A DNA stretch of 64,000 bases from Choristoneura fumiferana (taxonomy: Eukaryota; Arthropoda; Insecta; Lepidoptera; Tortricidae): the NCBI RefSeq assembly GCF_025370935.1, contig NC_133497.1:3882560-3946559 (forward strand), in the 5' to 3' direction. Made by a program: the position numbers and the translations under genes. Shown one piece after another: positions 10,729 through 22,088 of the stretch. Positions within the stretch are counted from its first letter, which is position 1. The number at the start of each line of letters is the position of its first letter. Under the pieces are notes generated by a model, which searched no databases, was not told the origin of the DNA, and saw only the letters and a program-made list of their open reading frames with translations.

Positions 10729-13038
10729 ATGAGTACACCGGATCAATTAATAACTGTGTTGGAAAATACTGCATTATTGTTAACTAAGGCACAAGCAAAT
10801 CTAAAAAAATGCCCTAAACAACGTATGACGCGAGGATACATAGAAACAAGATTACAATCAGTAGAAGAATATTGGAATACGTTCAAAAAAACACATTTGG
10901 AACTTGTGAAATGTATACCTAAAGAGAAAAAACCCGATGTTCCGTACTTCGTTAATGAAGATTTCTTTGTTTATGAAGATTTATACACCAGTATAAAGGC
11001 TGATTTAAAGGATTTAATAAGTGGTCCAGCTACGTCCGCGCCTGCATATGGGCAATCAACGAGTGCAATTAATAACAATGGTGATGGACTACTAAAGTTA
11101 CCCCGAATTCAGTTACCATCCTTTTCTGGACTTTATGAAGAATGGCCGGCTTATCAGGATCTGTTCTTATCTTTGGTACACAACAACCAATCACTTAGCA
11201 AGGTACAAAAATTACACTATTTAAAAAGTACGCTGTCTGGAGAGGCCGAATCATTATTAAGACATGTTCAAGTTACGGAAAGCAATTATGATCAATCATG
11301 GGCGATGCTCAAGAACCGATACGGCAATAAAAGGATTTTAGTAAACACCATTTTGAAGAGATTGTTTATGCAAAGGAAAGTACCTGCACAAACTGCAAAC
11401 AATATTAAGTCGTTGTTAGACACTACTACCGAATGCATTAATAGTTTAAAAAATCTCCAAATTTGCACTGATTCTTGGGATCCGTTAATTATATTTTTAG
11501 TTGTGCAAAAATTAGACCTGGAGACGCATCGAGAGTGGGAGCAGTTTTCTTGTCAAGAAAATACCGAGGAATTACCCACTTATTATGACTTGAACAAATT
11601 TCTTCAATCTAAATTCAGAACATTGGAGCTTCTAGCTCCACCATCAAGAGAAAAAGCCTTTAAATCAAAAGAATATGTAGTTCACGTTGCTACAACTTCC
11701 AACAGCAAATCAAGAACATGCTCGATGTGCAATGAAGATCACACATTATGCCATTGTAGGGAATTCACGAAAATGCAACCCACAGAGAGATGCGATTATG
11801 TCAAGGCTCATAACCTGTGTTTCAATTGCCTGGCTCCAGGACACTCCGCTAGGAAATGTCATCTCAACATGTCCTGTCGTATATGTCATAAACGTCATCA
11901 CACCCTGGTGCACCAATCTACACCGGTGATATCGTCAAATCGAGCCGACAATATTCAAGCCCATCACAGCCAAGTGGAAGAGGAAGAGGACCCACAGTCA
12001 GAAGAAACTATTGCGACGGAATTGGAGCTGTCTTCTCACTTTACTACTTGTACGTCTACAGCATTACTGGCAACCGCTCTTGTGCCAGTAAAAGATGATG
12101 TAGGAAATATTACCGTGCTTCGTGCATTAGTGGATCACGGCTCCCAAGCGACGTTCATAAGTGAGAGAGCCGCTCAGACGCTACGAGTTACAAGAACGCC
12201 TGTCACCGGCACTATCACCGGGATTGGGTCTACAACCACCTCTGTCAAGCACAGTGCTGAAGTGGAACTCCTATCTAGACACGACGCAAGTTTTCAAGTA
12301 AAGATCAAACTATACATTATGTCGACGAGACTTACTGCCAAATTACCATCAAGTACTATCTCTACAAACACCTGGCCACATTTACAGGGACTCGTTCTGG
12401 CAGACCCCAGCTTTAACCAACCAGGACGAGTAGATATGCTGCTCGGTGTTGACGTATGTGCCCAAATTATGAAGAGTGAAGTTATCAAAGGTCCCCCAGG
12501 CACTCCATGTGCACAAAATACCAGCCTGGGTTGGATTTTATTTGGGAACGTACAACACGATGAAAAAAGGAATGAGATACGAGTTATGCATCTGAATCTG
12601 GATCTGGACGATATGCTAAAACGATTGTGGGAGGACGACAGAGATGAAAGAAGAAAACTAACAGAAGATGAAAGAAGATGTGAAGAAATCTACCAAACTA
12701 CCACAACCAGAACAGACGAGGGACGGTATATTGTCAAATTACCTACAAAAACCAACATGCTTCTATCAACACGAGGAGAAACACGAGACATAGCTTTAAG
12801 AAGATTATATCAATTAGAAAGAAGATTTAAGCAAGACCTAAACCTAAAAAACGAGTATGTCAAAGTAATGGAAGAATATAAGGAATTGAATCATATGCAA
12901 GAAGTGCCTAAAGATCAAAGAAACAACCCAGCCGTTTATCTACCACATCACGCCGTGGTAAGAGAAGAAAAGGAAACATCAAAAGTAAGACCTGTCTTTA
13001 ATGCTTCACAAAAGGGGGATAAACGGTGTGTCTCTTAA
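10729..13038 (+). CDS. BEL/Pao Gag-Protease and start of reverse transcriptase
   Basis: The frame opens at an ATG at 10711 or, with a better context (AAAATGAG), at 10729. Numbered from 10711, the N-terminal two fifths is a BEL-type gag (LPRIQLPSFSGLYEEWPAY, then YLKSTLSGEAESLL). Cys/His modules follow near residue 337 (CSMCNEDH) and residue 370 (CFNCLAPGHSARKC, a CX2CX4HX4C knuckle). The aspartic protease site LVDHGSQATFIS is near residue 475. The RT start (VRPVFNASQK) is the last recognisable part before the frame closes. The break coincides with a G5 run at 13014-13018; the downstream frame continues the RT directly, so this is a +1 shift in one homopolymer. It may be a sequencing error. 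Confidence 0.92.
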   Translation: MSTPDQLITVLENTALLLTKAQANLKKCPKQRMTRGYIETRLQSVEEYWNTFKKTHLELVKCIPKEKKPDVPYFVNEDFFVYEDLYTSIKADLKDLISGPATSAPAYGQSTSAINNNGDGLLKLPRIQLPSFSGLYEEWPAYQDLFLSLVHNNQSLSKVQKLHYLKSTLSGEAESLLRHVQVTESNYDQSWAMLKNRYGNKRILVNTILKRLFMQRKVPAQTANNIKSLLDTTTECINSLKNLQICTDSWDPLIIFLVVQKLDLETHREWEQFSCQENTEELPTYYDLNKFLQSKFRTLELLAPPSREKAFKSKEYVVHVATTSNSKSRTCSMCNEDHTLCHCREFTKMQPTERCDYVKAHNLCFNCLAPGHSARKCHLNMSCRICHKRHHTLVHQSTPVISSNRADNIQAHHSQVEEEEDPQSEETIATELELSSHFTTCTSTALLATALVPVKDDVGNITVLRALVDHGSQATFISERAAQTLRVTRTPVTGTITGIGSTTTSVKHSAEVELLSRHDASFQVKIKLYIMSTRLTAKLPSSTISTNTWPHLQGLVLADPSFNQPGRVDMLLGVDVCAQIMKSEVIKGPPGTPCAQNTSLGWILFGNVQHDEKRNEIRVMHLNLDLDDMLKRLWEDDRDERRKLTEDERRCEEIYQTTTTRTDEGRYIVKLPTKTNMLLSTRGETRDIALRRLYQLERRFKQDLNLKNEYVKVMEEYKELNHMQEVPKDQRNNPAVYLPHHAVVREEKETSKVRPVFNASQKGDKRCVS

Positions 13039-15433
13039 TGACGAGCTTCTGGTTGGACCACCGTTGCAAGACGATATGCGAAGCCTAATAATGAGATGGC
13101 GTATGAGGAAAGTATGTTACGTAGCTGATATTCAAAAAATGTATCGCCAGATTCTCGTGACAGAAGAAGACAGAGATTTACAGAGAATACTATGGCGCGC
13201 AACTCCCGACGAACCTGTAAAAGACTATCACCTATTAACTGTAACATTCGGAACGGCATCTGCTCCATATCTTGCCGTGAGAACTTTAAGTCAAGTAGCC
13301 GATGATGAAGGCTGTCTCAACCCCGACGCTGCTAAGACTATTAAACAAGACTGTTACATGGATGACCTTATGTCAGGAAAGGACACGCTAGAGCAAGCAA
13401 TCACGGAAGCTAAAGATATAGCTACTATTTTGCAAAAAGGTGGATTCATGCTACAAAAATGGTGCTCTAATAATGCCGAATTCTTGAAACATTTCAAGCC
13501 CTCACAAAGAAGTACCCATGTAAATCTTGACATTACAATAGATGGAACTATACGAGCCTTAGGATTACACTGGAATATGGGACGAGATATTTTTCTGTAT
13601 AGTCTAAACTTACCTCCAAGCTCCGCTAAAATCACAAAGAGGACCATTTTAGCTGACATCCAGAAATTATTCGATCCGCTCGGATGGTTAGCACCTGCTA
13701 TACTGCTAGCCAAACTATTAATTCAAAGGCTATGGTTGCAAGGTATAACCTGGGATGAAGAAGTAGAGCAAGAAATCGCTGAAGAATGGTATGATTTAAA
13801 GGGAAGCTTTCAATACTTACCTGATATTGAAATTAACAGATGGCTACACACGACTGAAAATTTAATGGAAAACATTTCTGTTCACGGCTTCTGCGACGCT
13901 TCAAATAGAGCCTACGCAGCTGTTGCATACCTAAGGGTAAGAACTATAGACGGAAATGTGAAGACTGAAATCATTGCTGCTAAAACACGTGTAGCATCCA
14001 CAAAAGCTAAATCACTCCCGCGATTGGAACTATGCGGTGCAGTGTTGCTTGCTGGATTACTAAAACAAATAAAGAACGCCATGAATATACCTACGCGACA
14101 GATATTTGCGTGGACTGATTCCACGATAGTTCTATCCTGGCTATTTGGAGATCCGGCTAGATGGAATACTTACGTGAGAAACCGAGTAGTTGAGATACTA
14201 GACGATATTGGCAATCACAATTGGTATCACGTTCAATCACAAGAAAATCCTGCTGACGTAGCCTCCCGAGGCCAACACCTGCTGGACCTGAAAGGCAATG
14301 TAATGTGGTGGAAGGGTCCAAAGTGGCTGGCAGAAGGAGAAATCACTTACAGCAGACCGAAGAATGTAATGACGAACCTGGAAAGAAAAGATGTACAAAT
14401 TAATTTGAAAATAAAATCAAAAAACGATATTTTTTCTACGAAATTTGAAACATTTGATGATATAAAAGAATTAACGAAAAGTATAGTCTACTGTAAAAGA
14501 TTTCTGAATTGTAAGAGACTGAAGGCTAAACAAACCTCTATGACCACTAAGGAATTAGACGAAGCCATGAAAACATGTATACGGATAGTACAAAGAGAAA
14601 GGTTCCTGGAAGACATGGAAAACCTGAAAAAGCATCAAAGGGTGAACAAAAAAAGCAAATTGCTTTCACTACAACCTTACCTGGATGCAGATGGAATCCT
14701 CAGGGTGGGCGGTAGGCTACGCCATGCTAACCTAAATGAAGCGGAAAAACATCCTATCATTCTAGAAAATGACACTTACCTTACTACACTGATAGTACGT
14801 GAAGCTCACTTTAAGACCTTGCACGGAGGGCATCAATTGATGCTGGGCTACTTGCGCTCGAAGTACTGGATCCTGAAAGCAAAGAATGTAGTGAAGTTTA
14901 TAATAAGGAAATGTTTGGTGTGTGCCAAACAAAATGCTGTTGTAAAATCACAACTAATGGGGGACTTACCTTCGGTAAGGGTTAATCCAGCTAAACCCTT
15001 TTTACACAGTGGAGTGGACTTTGCTGGCCCGTACCAAGTTTTGATGTCGAAAGGCAGAGGTGCCAAGACCAACAAAGCATACATCGCAATTTTCATTTGT
15101 ATGTGCACCAAAGCCGTACACCTTGAATTGGTCGGAGATCTCACCTCTGAAGCATTTATCGGAGCCTTCAGAAGATTTGTTGCCAGACGTGGCAGATGTT
15201 CACACATCTGGAGTGACCAAGGACGCAATTTTGTCGGTGCACACAAGGAATTGGCTGCGTCTTTCGCAGAGGCCAAGTTGGAATTTGAGGGACCGATAAG
15301 TGACATTCTATCAGGGGATGGCACCCAATGGCACTTCCTACCAGCGTACAGCCCACACATGGGCGGATTATGGGAGGCTGGCGTAAAATCTATGAAATAC
15401 CATTTGAAACGTATCCTTACTTCACACCCCTAA
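13014..15433 (+). CDS. BEL/Pao Pol: reverse transcriptase, RNase H, integrase core
   Basis: This is the downstream continuation of pol after the G5 shift. Numbered from the open frame at 13001, the RT catalytic box CYMDDL is near residue 119. RNase H is recognisable from HGFCDAS (about 297) and FAWTDSTIVLSWL. The integrase zinc domain (HFKTLHGGH ... CLVCAKQN) is near residue 600, and the integrase catalytic residues lie in GVDFAGP (about 672), WSDQGRNF (about 737) and LWEAGVKS (about 790). The frame closes at 15433 in a CCCC run (15427-15430); the rest of the integrase lies one frame over. All key catalytic motifs are present, so apart from the two shifts the polyprotein looks active. Confidence 0.93.
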
Positions 15434-15921
15434 CGTACGAGGAAATGACCACTCTCTTATACCAAGTAGAGGCGTGCCTCAATTCAAGGCCTTTAAGTCC
15501 TATAGATGACGCCGACGTCGACAATGTTGAGCCTTTAACTGCTGGCCACTTCTTGGTTGGCGAAGCTCCTATCACAGTACCAACGCCTGATATGCAAAAC
15601 ATTCCCATGAGCCACCTGTCTCGATGGCAACATATGCAGAAACTGCTTACAGACTTCTGGCGCAAATGGCAGATAGAATACCTCTCGAGACTGCAACAGA
15701 GACCCAAGTGGCAGCAAAGACTAAAGGAATTTGATATCGGACAAATTGTCCTGGTAAAGCAAGATAATCTACCACCTGGAAAATGGATGCTGGGTCGTAT
15801 CCTGGACAAGCATCCAGGCTCTGACGGAGTGACTCGGGTTTATACTCTTAAAAGCGGAGAAAACATTACCCAGCGTTCTGTAACAAAATTATGTCATCTT
15901 CCTATAGACGTTAGTGAATAA
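15427..15921 (+). CDS. BEL/Pao Pol C-terminus (integrase end and DUF5641-like domain)
   Basis: The frame continues from the integrase with LTYEEMTTLLYQVEACLNS, RPLSPI and LTAGHFLVGE. It then enters the C-terminal domain typical of BEL/Pao Pol proteins (GQIVLVKQDNLPPGKWMLGR, followed by a VTKLCHLP end) before TAA. The split from the upstream frame lies in a C4 run, consistent with a single missing base. The open frame itself extends upstream to 15328, but that part overlaps the integrase in the wrong frame and is not coding. Confidence 0.9.
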   Translation, partial: PLTYEEMTTLLYQVEACLNSRPLSPIDDADVDNVEPLTAGHFLVGEAPITVPTPDMQNIPMSHLSRWQHMQKLLTDFWRKWQIEYLSRLQQRPKWQQRLKEFDIGQIVLVKQDNLPPGKWMLGRILDKHPGSDGVTRVYTLKSGENITQRSVTKLCHLPIDVSE

Positions 15922-16158
15922 TATAAACTTAGTTCAAAATTGTTTTAAAGTTTTAAACTTTGAATGTTCTTTACTCCTACGTAATTTTTCGCATGTTTGA
16001 AAGAGTTGTACACTGTATTGTATTGTATTTTAGTCCATTTATGTATTGCCACATTTAGACATGATTATGCTATGTATGTAATCATTTCCCTAACTTATCT
16101 TGTAAGTTTTGTGTAAGTGTTAATTGAATAAATAAAAAAGGACTTTTAGAGTCCTTTG
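15922..16158 (+). other. 3' untranslated tail of the outer BEL/Pao element
   Basis: Non-coding AT-rich sequence after the pol stop, with AATAAATAAAAAAGG near its end. It is cut by the nested element at the target CTTTG and resumes after it at 21919 as the presumed polypurine tract. Confidence 0.75.
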
Positions 16159-17234
16159 TGTCGTGAGCTCCGACTCACGAAAGAGGTAAACGCTTTATCT
16201 ATGGTTATCTTGTCTATGAATATTGTCTGTGGTTAGGAACCGTTTAATTTAAATGTCAAAGTTTTTCTCACAAGCACTAATATTCAGTTTTGTTAGTTGA
16301 AAAGTAATAACGTCTGTAAGAGCAGCTGGTGAAGCAGCTGCAATTTCCTAAGAGCTAAGTATCTAGCATAGTTTGTTCCTTGCTAAATTTCATCTTTTAC
16401 TTCATGCGTACTTGTATGCGCTTTACTTCGTACTTATCGGAGCTATCAAGCTACTACGGGATTGGTTATTCCGAACGTTAAGATAAACTTTGTGTGCTTA
16501 GCATTGCCAAGCACGCTTATGAATACCCTGTTTAAATGAAAGGTTTCCCTGTTTTCTCGAGAATTCTAGGTTGATTAAGTCCCATACTGAACGCGCCGGA
16601 ACTGGTCAGTTACTTGGAACTGGGTTCGAGTTCGCGGCTTATGCGTGGCGTACGTTATTGCAGGTAATGTTCTATGTGCCGCGATATACGGTAAATTCGC
16701 CTTATGGGACAGAAAGGCAGCCAGGTGGAGGCTGGAGGGTCGCCAGGTGACGGCAAAAGAATGGTGCTTGGAGTTATGGTTTAGCACACAAAGCTACAAA
16801 GGCACTGTTTAAAGTAATCTGTACACCAACTTTCAGTATCGGTCAGGTTGCTGACCACCTAAAGTGTAAGGAACGAATTATGTCAAGGCATTGTTGCCAT
16901 GGACATGTGGCTCTCTAGTCAGAGAGTCATGTGTTGTATTACTTCCACAGGAGGTGACGGGAGCATAGAGATCTAAAGACCAAATATTAGCGAAGCAGAT
17001 GTAGTACGATGTCTTGAGAGTTTAAGAGCTTACCTTGAGCCATACATATGGCATGATAACTGCGCGGGAATAATATATAAAGGTATGAACTTGCACTTGT
17101 TATAACCAGCAATTTGCCTTTCAAACAATCATATAGAAATCTGAGTTACATCCCTTCCCATATGTGCGGCGCCGGTCTTCGTGTCAGCTGACCGAGATGA
17201 TGTAGGTCGGGGCGCGTGGATCGGCGTCACCACA
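16159..17234 (+). repeat. 5' LTR of the nested BEL/Pao element
   Basis: 1076 bp, TG...CA bounded, nearly identical to 20839-21913. A primer-binding site probably begins at TGGTGGAGGTGC, a few bases after the LTR. The small minus-strand open frame inside (16575-16787) recurs exactly in the other LTR and is not a gene. Confidence 0.93.
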
Positions 17235-19154
17235 AAATTTGGTGGAGGTGCTGGGATAAGGACCGAGGGATTGATAGAATAAAGAGAAAAATATTTAATT
17301 ATTGCTGTGTAACAGAGCAAGTTCAATACCCGTAACGCCATCTATCGAAATTTAAAGGAACTAAAGTTTATTCATAATTTCTAAACAAAGATAATATTTT
17401 AAATTGTATGGACATCAGACCCTTTACATTTGACATGATCGAATTGCATTTGCAAAGGGAAATTGCCAAAATTCAAAATATTTAAACTCGTAGCTTCATC
17501 GAAAGAAATCTTAATTATAACGTCTACTATTATGCAATAATACATATTTTAAGACAAACTTGATGGATGTAGTGCTGTGAGAGATACTTATTTTAGGTTA
17601 ATAAAGTTTGTAAACTAATTTATAAAATTCCAATCAGAATTGACGGATTTCGGAATTGGCCGATACCGGAAATGCGCCATTAGTAATTAATAGGAAAGGA
17701 CTTTTTTAAAATTATGCTGTACTATATTTTACTGGATGTAGTGATAAGTGAATAATTGACACGCAATTAATTCATGTATTATTTAAAAAATGATATTTAT
17801 TTAATTAAGTACATATAAGGTGAAATACGGAAGTATTTTCTCAGTTCGTGAAAAATTGAAAATTCCTGTTGACATACAAGGACGCCATTATTTACGCCAT
17901 TTTTTTACTGTGTCTTGTGGAGTGTGGAGCTCAAGTGCTAACTGGAAATTTATTTGGTAAGTTATATTCACTAATTGTGTCGGAAAGTATATTAAATCAA
18001 CCGTAAATTGTTCGATGGATACCATATTGTGTGGATTTCGTGTAATTCAACTGATATACGGAGGAAATTGGAGTTTTAAAAGTGAATCGAAGGGACGTCG
18101 ACATTCATGTGTTTTTTCATGTCGGAAAGTTTGCGAGATGACTTTGTTTCAGTTTTATCGTGGGAAAACCGTTACAATCGTCAATAAATGACGAAATATG
18201 TGATGATGCTCGTTCAATTGAGTCTTTTAGCGTGAAGGAGTACCTATGATTTCGTTAATTTCAAATTTATTTAGTTAAGTAGGTATTGTGGTCTTGGATG
18301 GAAATAATGAGAAATCGTCTCGAGTACGAAAAGACGCCTATTCGTTTATGCTGCTTAGCATTTATGCTGATAATTGAGTAGTTTCTTCGGTGACCGAGAG
18401 ATTCCCTATAATTGTAATTAATTGTTAGTAACACAGCTTATTTATGTATAGGAATCGAACTTAGGCGGTTCGTTTTACAAAACGACCCCGCAGGCAGAGG
18501 GGCCTTAGTAGCTGTTGCGGCGCCCGGAAAATTGTAAGCCGCGACGCTGCGCTGTGTGTGAGCCGTAGCGGACGGCCGAGTTTGCATTTTACGTTCAACT
18601 TATTAAAGTTGTATTAACAAGGTATGTTCTTTTTACTAATAACTGTTAATTTGTGATCGTGTTAATAAGGATGCGTTAATTATTATTTTATATGCTTCAT
18701 TTGTGAACAACCAATAATCTCAATGGAAAGATAATTTATTTTGGAAAGTTAAAAGTTTAATTTATTTGAAAATTGATAATTTATTAATGCTAAAATATGC
18801 CAACTTTTATGAGTTGATCTAATATATTTTGAGAAATAAATTTAGTGGCAAATATCAAATTTATTTGACCATGTATTTATTAATGTTCAATTTTAATGTA
18901 AATATGTGGACAACGTTCTAAGTAGGGTGTGTGGACTACAGACACAACCATATTTTATTAAATTAGTTCTATTGAAAGTGAACTAGAGGTTCGGTAGTGT
19001 CATTTGCCAAGTTGAATTATTATCATTATTATTTTTTGACAAATTTTGGTTGTAATATTTTATGTCAATGCGATTAAATTTATAAGGCATTAGCCTTCAG
19101 TATTTATGATGATGACTGGTCAGGATAATTTTATTTAATTATTTTTTCTGACAT
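17235..19154 (+). other. Non-coding leader of the nested element
   Basis: A 1.9-kb, mostly AT-rich stretch between the primer-binding region and gag, without recognisable coding sequence. A GC-richer patch lies around 18480-18590. Such a long leader is unusual for BEL/Pao and could hold packaging signals or captured sequence; I cannot tell which. Confidence 0.5.
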
Positions 19155-19898
19155 ATGTTACTTACGGATAGCGAAGGTATCATTTCTTTTGAAAATCCAT
19201 TCACAGATTGGAACCTCTTACACAAAATGGATAATATATTACTCAATAGGCTATCTACTATAGCTAGCAATATTGATATGCTTGCTCAATCTGAAATATG
19301 TAGCAATATTCAAAACCTCGAAGAAGCAAAGATTCATGCTGCTAAATTGAAATCCATGTTAACTCGATTTGAGACTGAATTACTACAATACTTCAACCTG
19401 TGTAATGAACCTGATGCTGACGAAATATCAAATCTTACTACAATACAGCTCAAAGGAGAAGAAGTGTTAGCAGGAATGACTGCCAACATCAATATTAAAT
19501 CTGACACTAGTGCTACCCGGACTGTGACTTCTGATAGAAGACTTAGCAAACTACCTGAGCTTAGTATACCTACCTTCAGTGGGAATCTACTAGAATGGCA
19601 CCAATTTTGGGATCAATTTCATTCATGTATTGACCAGAGAAACCTGTCTGATGTCGACAAGTTGATGTACTTGAAGGCATCACTCAGAGGCGAGGCTAAG
19701 AAGACTATTGAGGGTTTGGATACAACCAACAAGAATTACGGAATCGCGATATCTACTTTAAAGGAGAGATATGGCAAAGATGATCTAATCATTGACGCTC
19801 ATTATTCCACATTATATAAAATCAGAAGGGCAGAGAAAATTGAAGATTGCCGGAAGACATTAGACGAAATAGAGAGATTAAGAATAACAAAAACCTAA
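19155..19898 (+). CDS. Truncated BEL/Pao Gag of the nested element
   Basis: 247 codons with a helical N-terminus followed by the BEL gag signature LPELSIPTFSGNLLEWHQF and then YLKASLRGEAKKTIEGL, aligning with the equivalent region of the outer element's gag. The frame ends soon after DEIERLRITKT, before any zinc knuckle. The sequence beyond is a different part of the element, so the stop marks an internal deletion. The protein could still contribute to particle assembly, but that is not shown. Confidence 0.8.
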   Translation: MLLTDSEGIISFENPFTDWNLLHKMDNILLNRLSTIASNIDMLAQSEICSNIQNLEEAKIHAAKLKSMLTRFETELLQYFNLCNEPDADEISNLTTIQLKGEEVLAGMTANINIKSDTSATRTVTSDRRLSKLPELSIPTFSGNLLEWHQFWDQFHSCIDQRNLSDVDKLMYLKASLRGEAKKTIEGLDTTNKNYGIAISTLKERYGKDDLIIDAHYSTLYKIRRAEKIEDCRKTLDEIERLRITKT

Positions 19899-19983
19899 GG
19901 ATGATAGACACTTCGCTTGTGGCCGCAGAGGGTCCTAACCTAAGGATGATAGACACTTCGCTTGTGGCCGCGGAGGGTCCTGC
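19894..19983 (+). repeat. Two tandem 45-bp units at the deletion joint
   Basis: A 45-bp unit starting CCTAAGGATGATAGACAC occurs twice with one or two differences, exactly where gag stops. It coincides with the boundary of the internal deletion. Confidence 0.85.
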
Positions 19984-20151
19984 GGATATAGATCATTCGG
20001 TTACTGCATCTTCAGAGTTAGACATGAATCAGTTGAATGTTTCAGCATCATCGGATACTGGATTGGAAACGTCGCAGGAGCACGAACTAGTACAAGGTAC
20101 CACGACCAAGAAAGACCTAATAACGGCTTGGAGACGAGAGTTTACGTGAAA

Positions 20152-20819
20152 GATATAATAATTCTCATAAGGATCCTCGCGTGACATCAAAGGTGAATCC
20201 GAAAGAGGGTCACGTCGTTCAAATAAAGGGTGACAAAAATCGCGAAGGATGGAAAGTGGGGAAAATCATCTCTCTCGTTAAGGGACCTGACGGACTATGC
20301 AGAAGTAGCGAAGGTGAGAGTAGGTGATAAGGTGTTCACACGATCCATTGCTCATTGTACCCTTTAGAAACAGACGTCACCGATCAGCCACGTAACATTC
20401 TTCAAGACACGGAAACTTCAAACAGAATCGAAGCTCAAGATGAAAACAACGGAGAATCAATCAGTATTCCAGCTACTGTGATTAATGACAGGATTGAAGT
20501 AGACGAATTCAGATCTCAGTTAACACCCACTGAACACACTAGGGTAGAAACGATTCCTAACATGGATACGAATATGGATGTGACCGATAGACGTTTGGAT
20601 ATCACAGATAACATGGATACGAATATGGATGTGACCGATAAACGTTTGGATATGACAGATGACATGGATATAAGTTATGATTGTGCCTTGAGTAATGACC
20701 TGGACATGAGCGACGGAGAGCAGTCGACGGAGGTGGAACAGGATAAGAAACGCCGAGCTGCAGTTCGAGCCCTGGAGAAGATCAGGGAGTGGACTCGCGA
20801 CTTGATGACGTCACTCTAA
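20152..20819 (+). pseudogene. Remnant of BEL/Pao Pol C-terminus (nested element)
   Basis: In one frame EGHVVQIKGDKNREGWKVGK appears; after a shift near 20300, AKVRVGDKVFTRSIAHLYPLE follows. Together they resemble the Pol C-terminal domain that ends ...PVNKLYPLE in other BEL elements. An acidic tail follows with a duplicated MDTNMDVTDRRLD-type segment (about 20560-20665) and a stop at 20819. It has no catalytic domain. Confidence 0.65.
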
Positions 20820-20838
20820 CTAGCTTCCTCGTCGGGAG

Positions 20839-21913
20839 TGTCGTGAGCTCCGACTCACGAAAGAGGTAAACGCTTTATCTATGGTTATCTTGTCTATGAA
20901 TATTGTCTGTGGTTAGGAACCGTTTAATTTAAATGTCAAAGTTTTTCTCACAAGCACTAATATTCAGTTTTGTTAGTTGAAAAGTAATAACGTCTGTAAT
21001 AGCAGCTGGTGAAGCAGCTGCAATTTCCTAAGAGCTAAGTATCTAGCATAGTTTGTTCCTTGCTAAATTTCATCTTTTACTTCATGCGTACTTGTATGCG
21101 CTTTACTTCGTACTTATCGGAGCTATCAAGCTACTACGGGATTGGTTATTCCGAACGTTAAGATAAACTTTGTGTGCTTAGCATTGCCAAGCACGCTTAT
21201 GAATACCCTGTTTAAATGAAAGGTTTCCCTGTTTTCTCGAGAATTCTAGGTTGATTAAGTCCCATACTGAACGCGCCGGAACTGGTCAGTTACTTGGAAC
21301 TGGGTTCGAGTTCGCGGCTTATGCGTGGCGTACGTTATTGCAGGTAATGTTCTATGTGCCGCGATATACGGTAAATTCGCCTTATGGGACAGAAAGGCAG
21401 CCAGGTGGAGGCTGGAGGGTCGCCAGGTGACGGCAAAAGAATGGTGCTTGGAGTTATGGTTTAGCACACAAAGCTACAAAGGCACTGTTTAAAGTAATCT
21501 GTACACCAACTTTCAGTATCGGTCAGGTTGCTGACCACCTAAAGTGTAAGGAACGAATTATGTCAAGGCATTGTTGCCATGGACATGTGGCTCTCTAGTC
21601 AGAGAGTCATGTGTTGTATTACTTCCACAGGAGGTGACGGGAGCATAGAGATCTAAAGACCAAATATTAGCGAAGCAGATGTAGTACGATGTCTTGAGAG
21701 TTTAAGAGCTTACTTTGAGCCATACATATGGCATGATAACTGCGCGGGAATAATATATAAAGGTATGAACTTGCACTTGTTATAACCAGCAATTTGCCTT
21801 TCAAACAATCATATAGAAATCTGAGTTACATCCCTTCCCATATGTGCGGCGCGGTCTTCGTGTCAGCTGACCGAGATGATGTAGGTCGGGGCGCGTGGAT
21901 CGGCGTCACCACA
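20839..21913 (+). repeat. 3' LTR of the nested BEL/Pao element
   Basis: 1075 bp, about 99.7 percent identical to the 5' LTR by eye: one single-base length change (GCGCCGG against GCGCGG) and a G/T and a C/T substitution. Confidence 0.93.
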
Positions 21914-21928
21914 CTTTGGTGGGCGGTA

Positions 21929-22088
21929 TGTTGAATATAATGCATGTGAATTTGTGTATGTGTGAGTGCAACTATAAACTGCTATCCAATATTAATTTAA
22001 AACAGTTGCAAATAAACCTTCAAATAAGAAATACATCTTTCTGTGTCTCCATCCCTACAAACCAAAAAGAAACCTTATCGCTAGAACA
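21929..22088 (+). repeat. 3' LTR of the outer BEL/Pao element
   Basis: 160 bp, identical to 10311-10470 and followed by the target-site duplication ATATG. Confidence 0.95.

Larger units (their letters stand above)
16159..21913 (+). mobile_element. Nested, internally deleted BEL/Pao element
   Basis: Two LTRs of 1076 and 1075 bp (16159-17234, 20839-21913), starting TGTCGTGAG and ending CACCACA, differ at about three sites. They are flanked by the 5-bp target-site duplication CTTTG (16154-16158, 21914-21918). GTCGGGAG just before the 3' LTR is the likely polypurine tract. The 3.6-kb interior keeps a gag N-terminal region and a fragment of the Pol C-terminus, but has no protease, RT, RNase H or integrase core. 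It is therefore non-autonomous and presumably used another element's enzymes. It sits within about 10 bp of the outer element's 3' LTR. Confidence 0.93.
10311..22088 (+). mobile_element. BEL/Pao LTR retrotransposon, near-full length, carrying a nested element
   Basis: Two 160-bp LTRs (10311-10470 and 21929-22088), starting TGTTG and ending GAACA, are identical base for base, and they are flanked by the 5-bp target-site duplication ATATG (10306-10310, 22089-22093). Between them lie a gag-protease-RT-RNase H-integrase coding region, a short 3' tail and a nested LTR element at 16159-21913. The tract GTGGGCGGTA just before the 3' LTR is the likely polypurine tract. Identical LTRs indicate a very recent insertion. 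The same site in the second copy of this locus (near 58475) is empty. Confidence 0.95.

Noticed and set aside
14848..15360. 170-codon minus-strand open frame
   Set aside because: It is the antisense shadow of the BEL/Pao integrase.
16575..16787. 70-codon open frame present twice (also 21255-21467)
   Set aside because: It lies wholly inside the two copies of a long terminal repeat, with no domain or start context.
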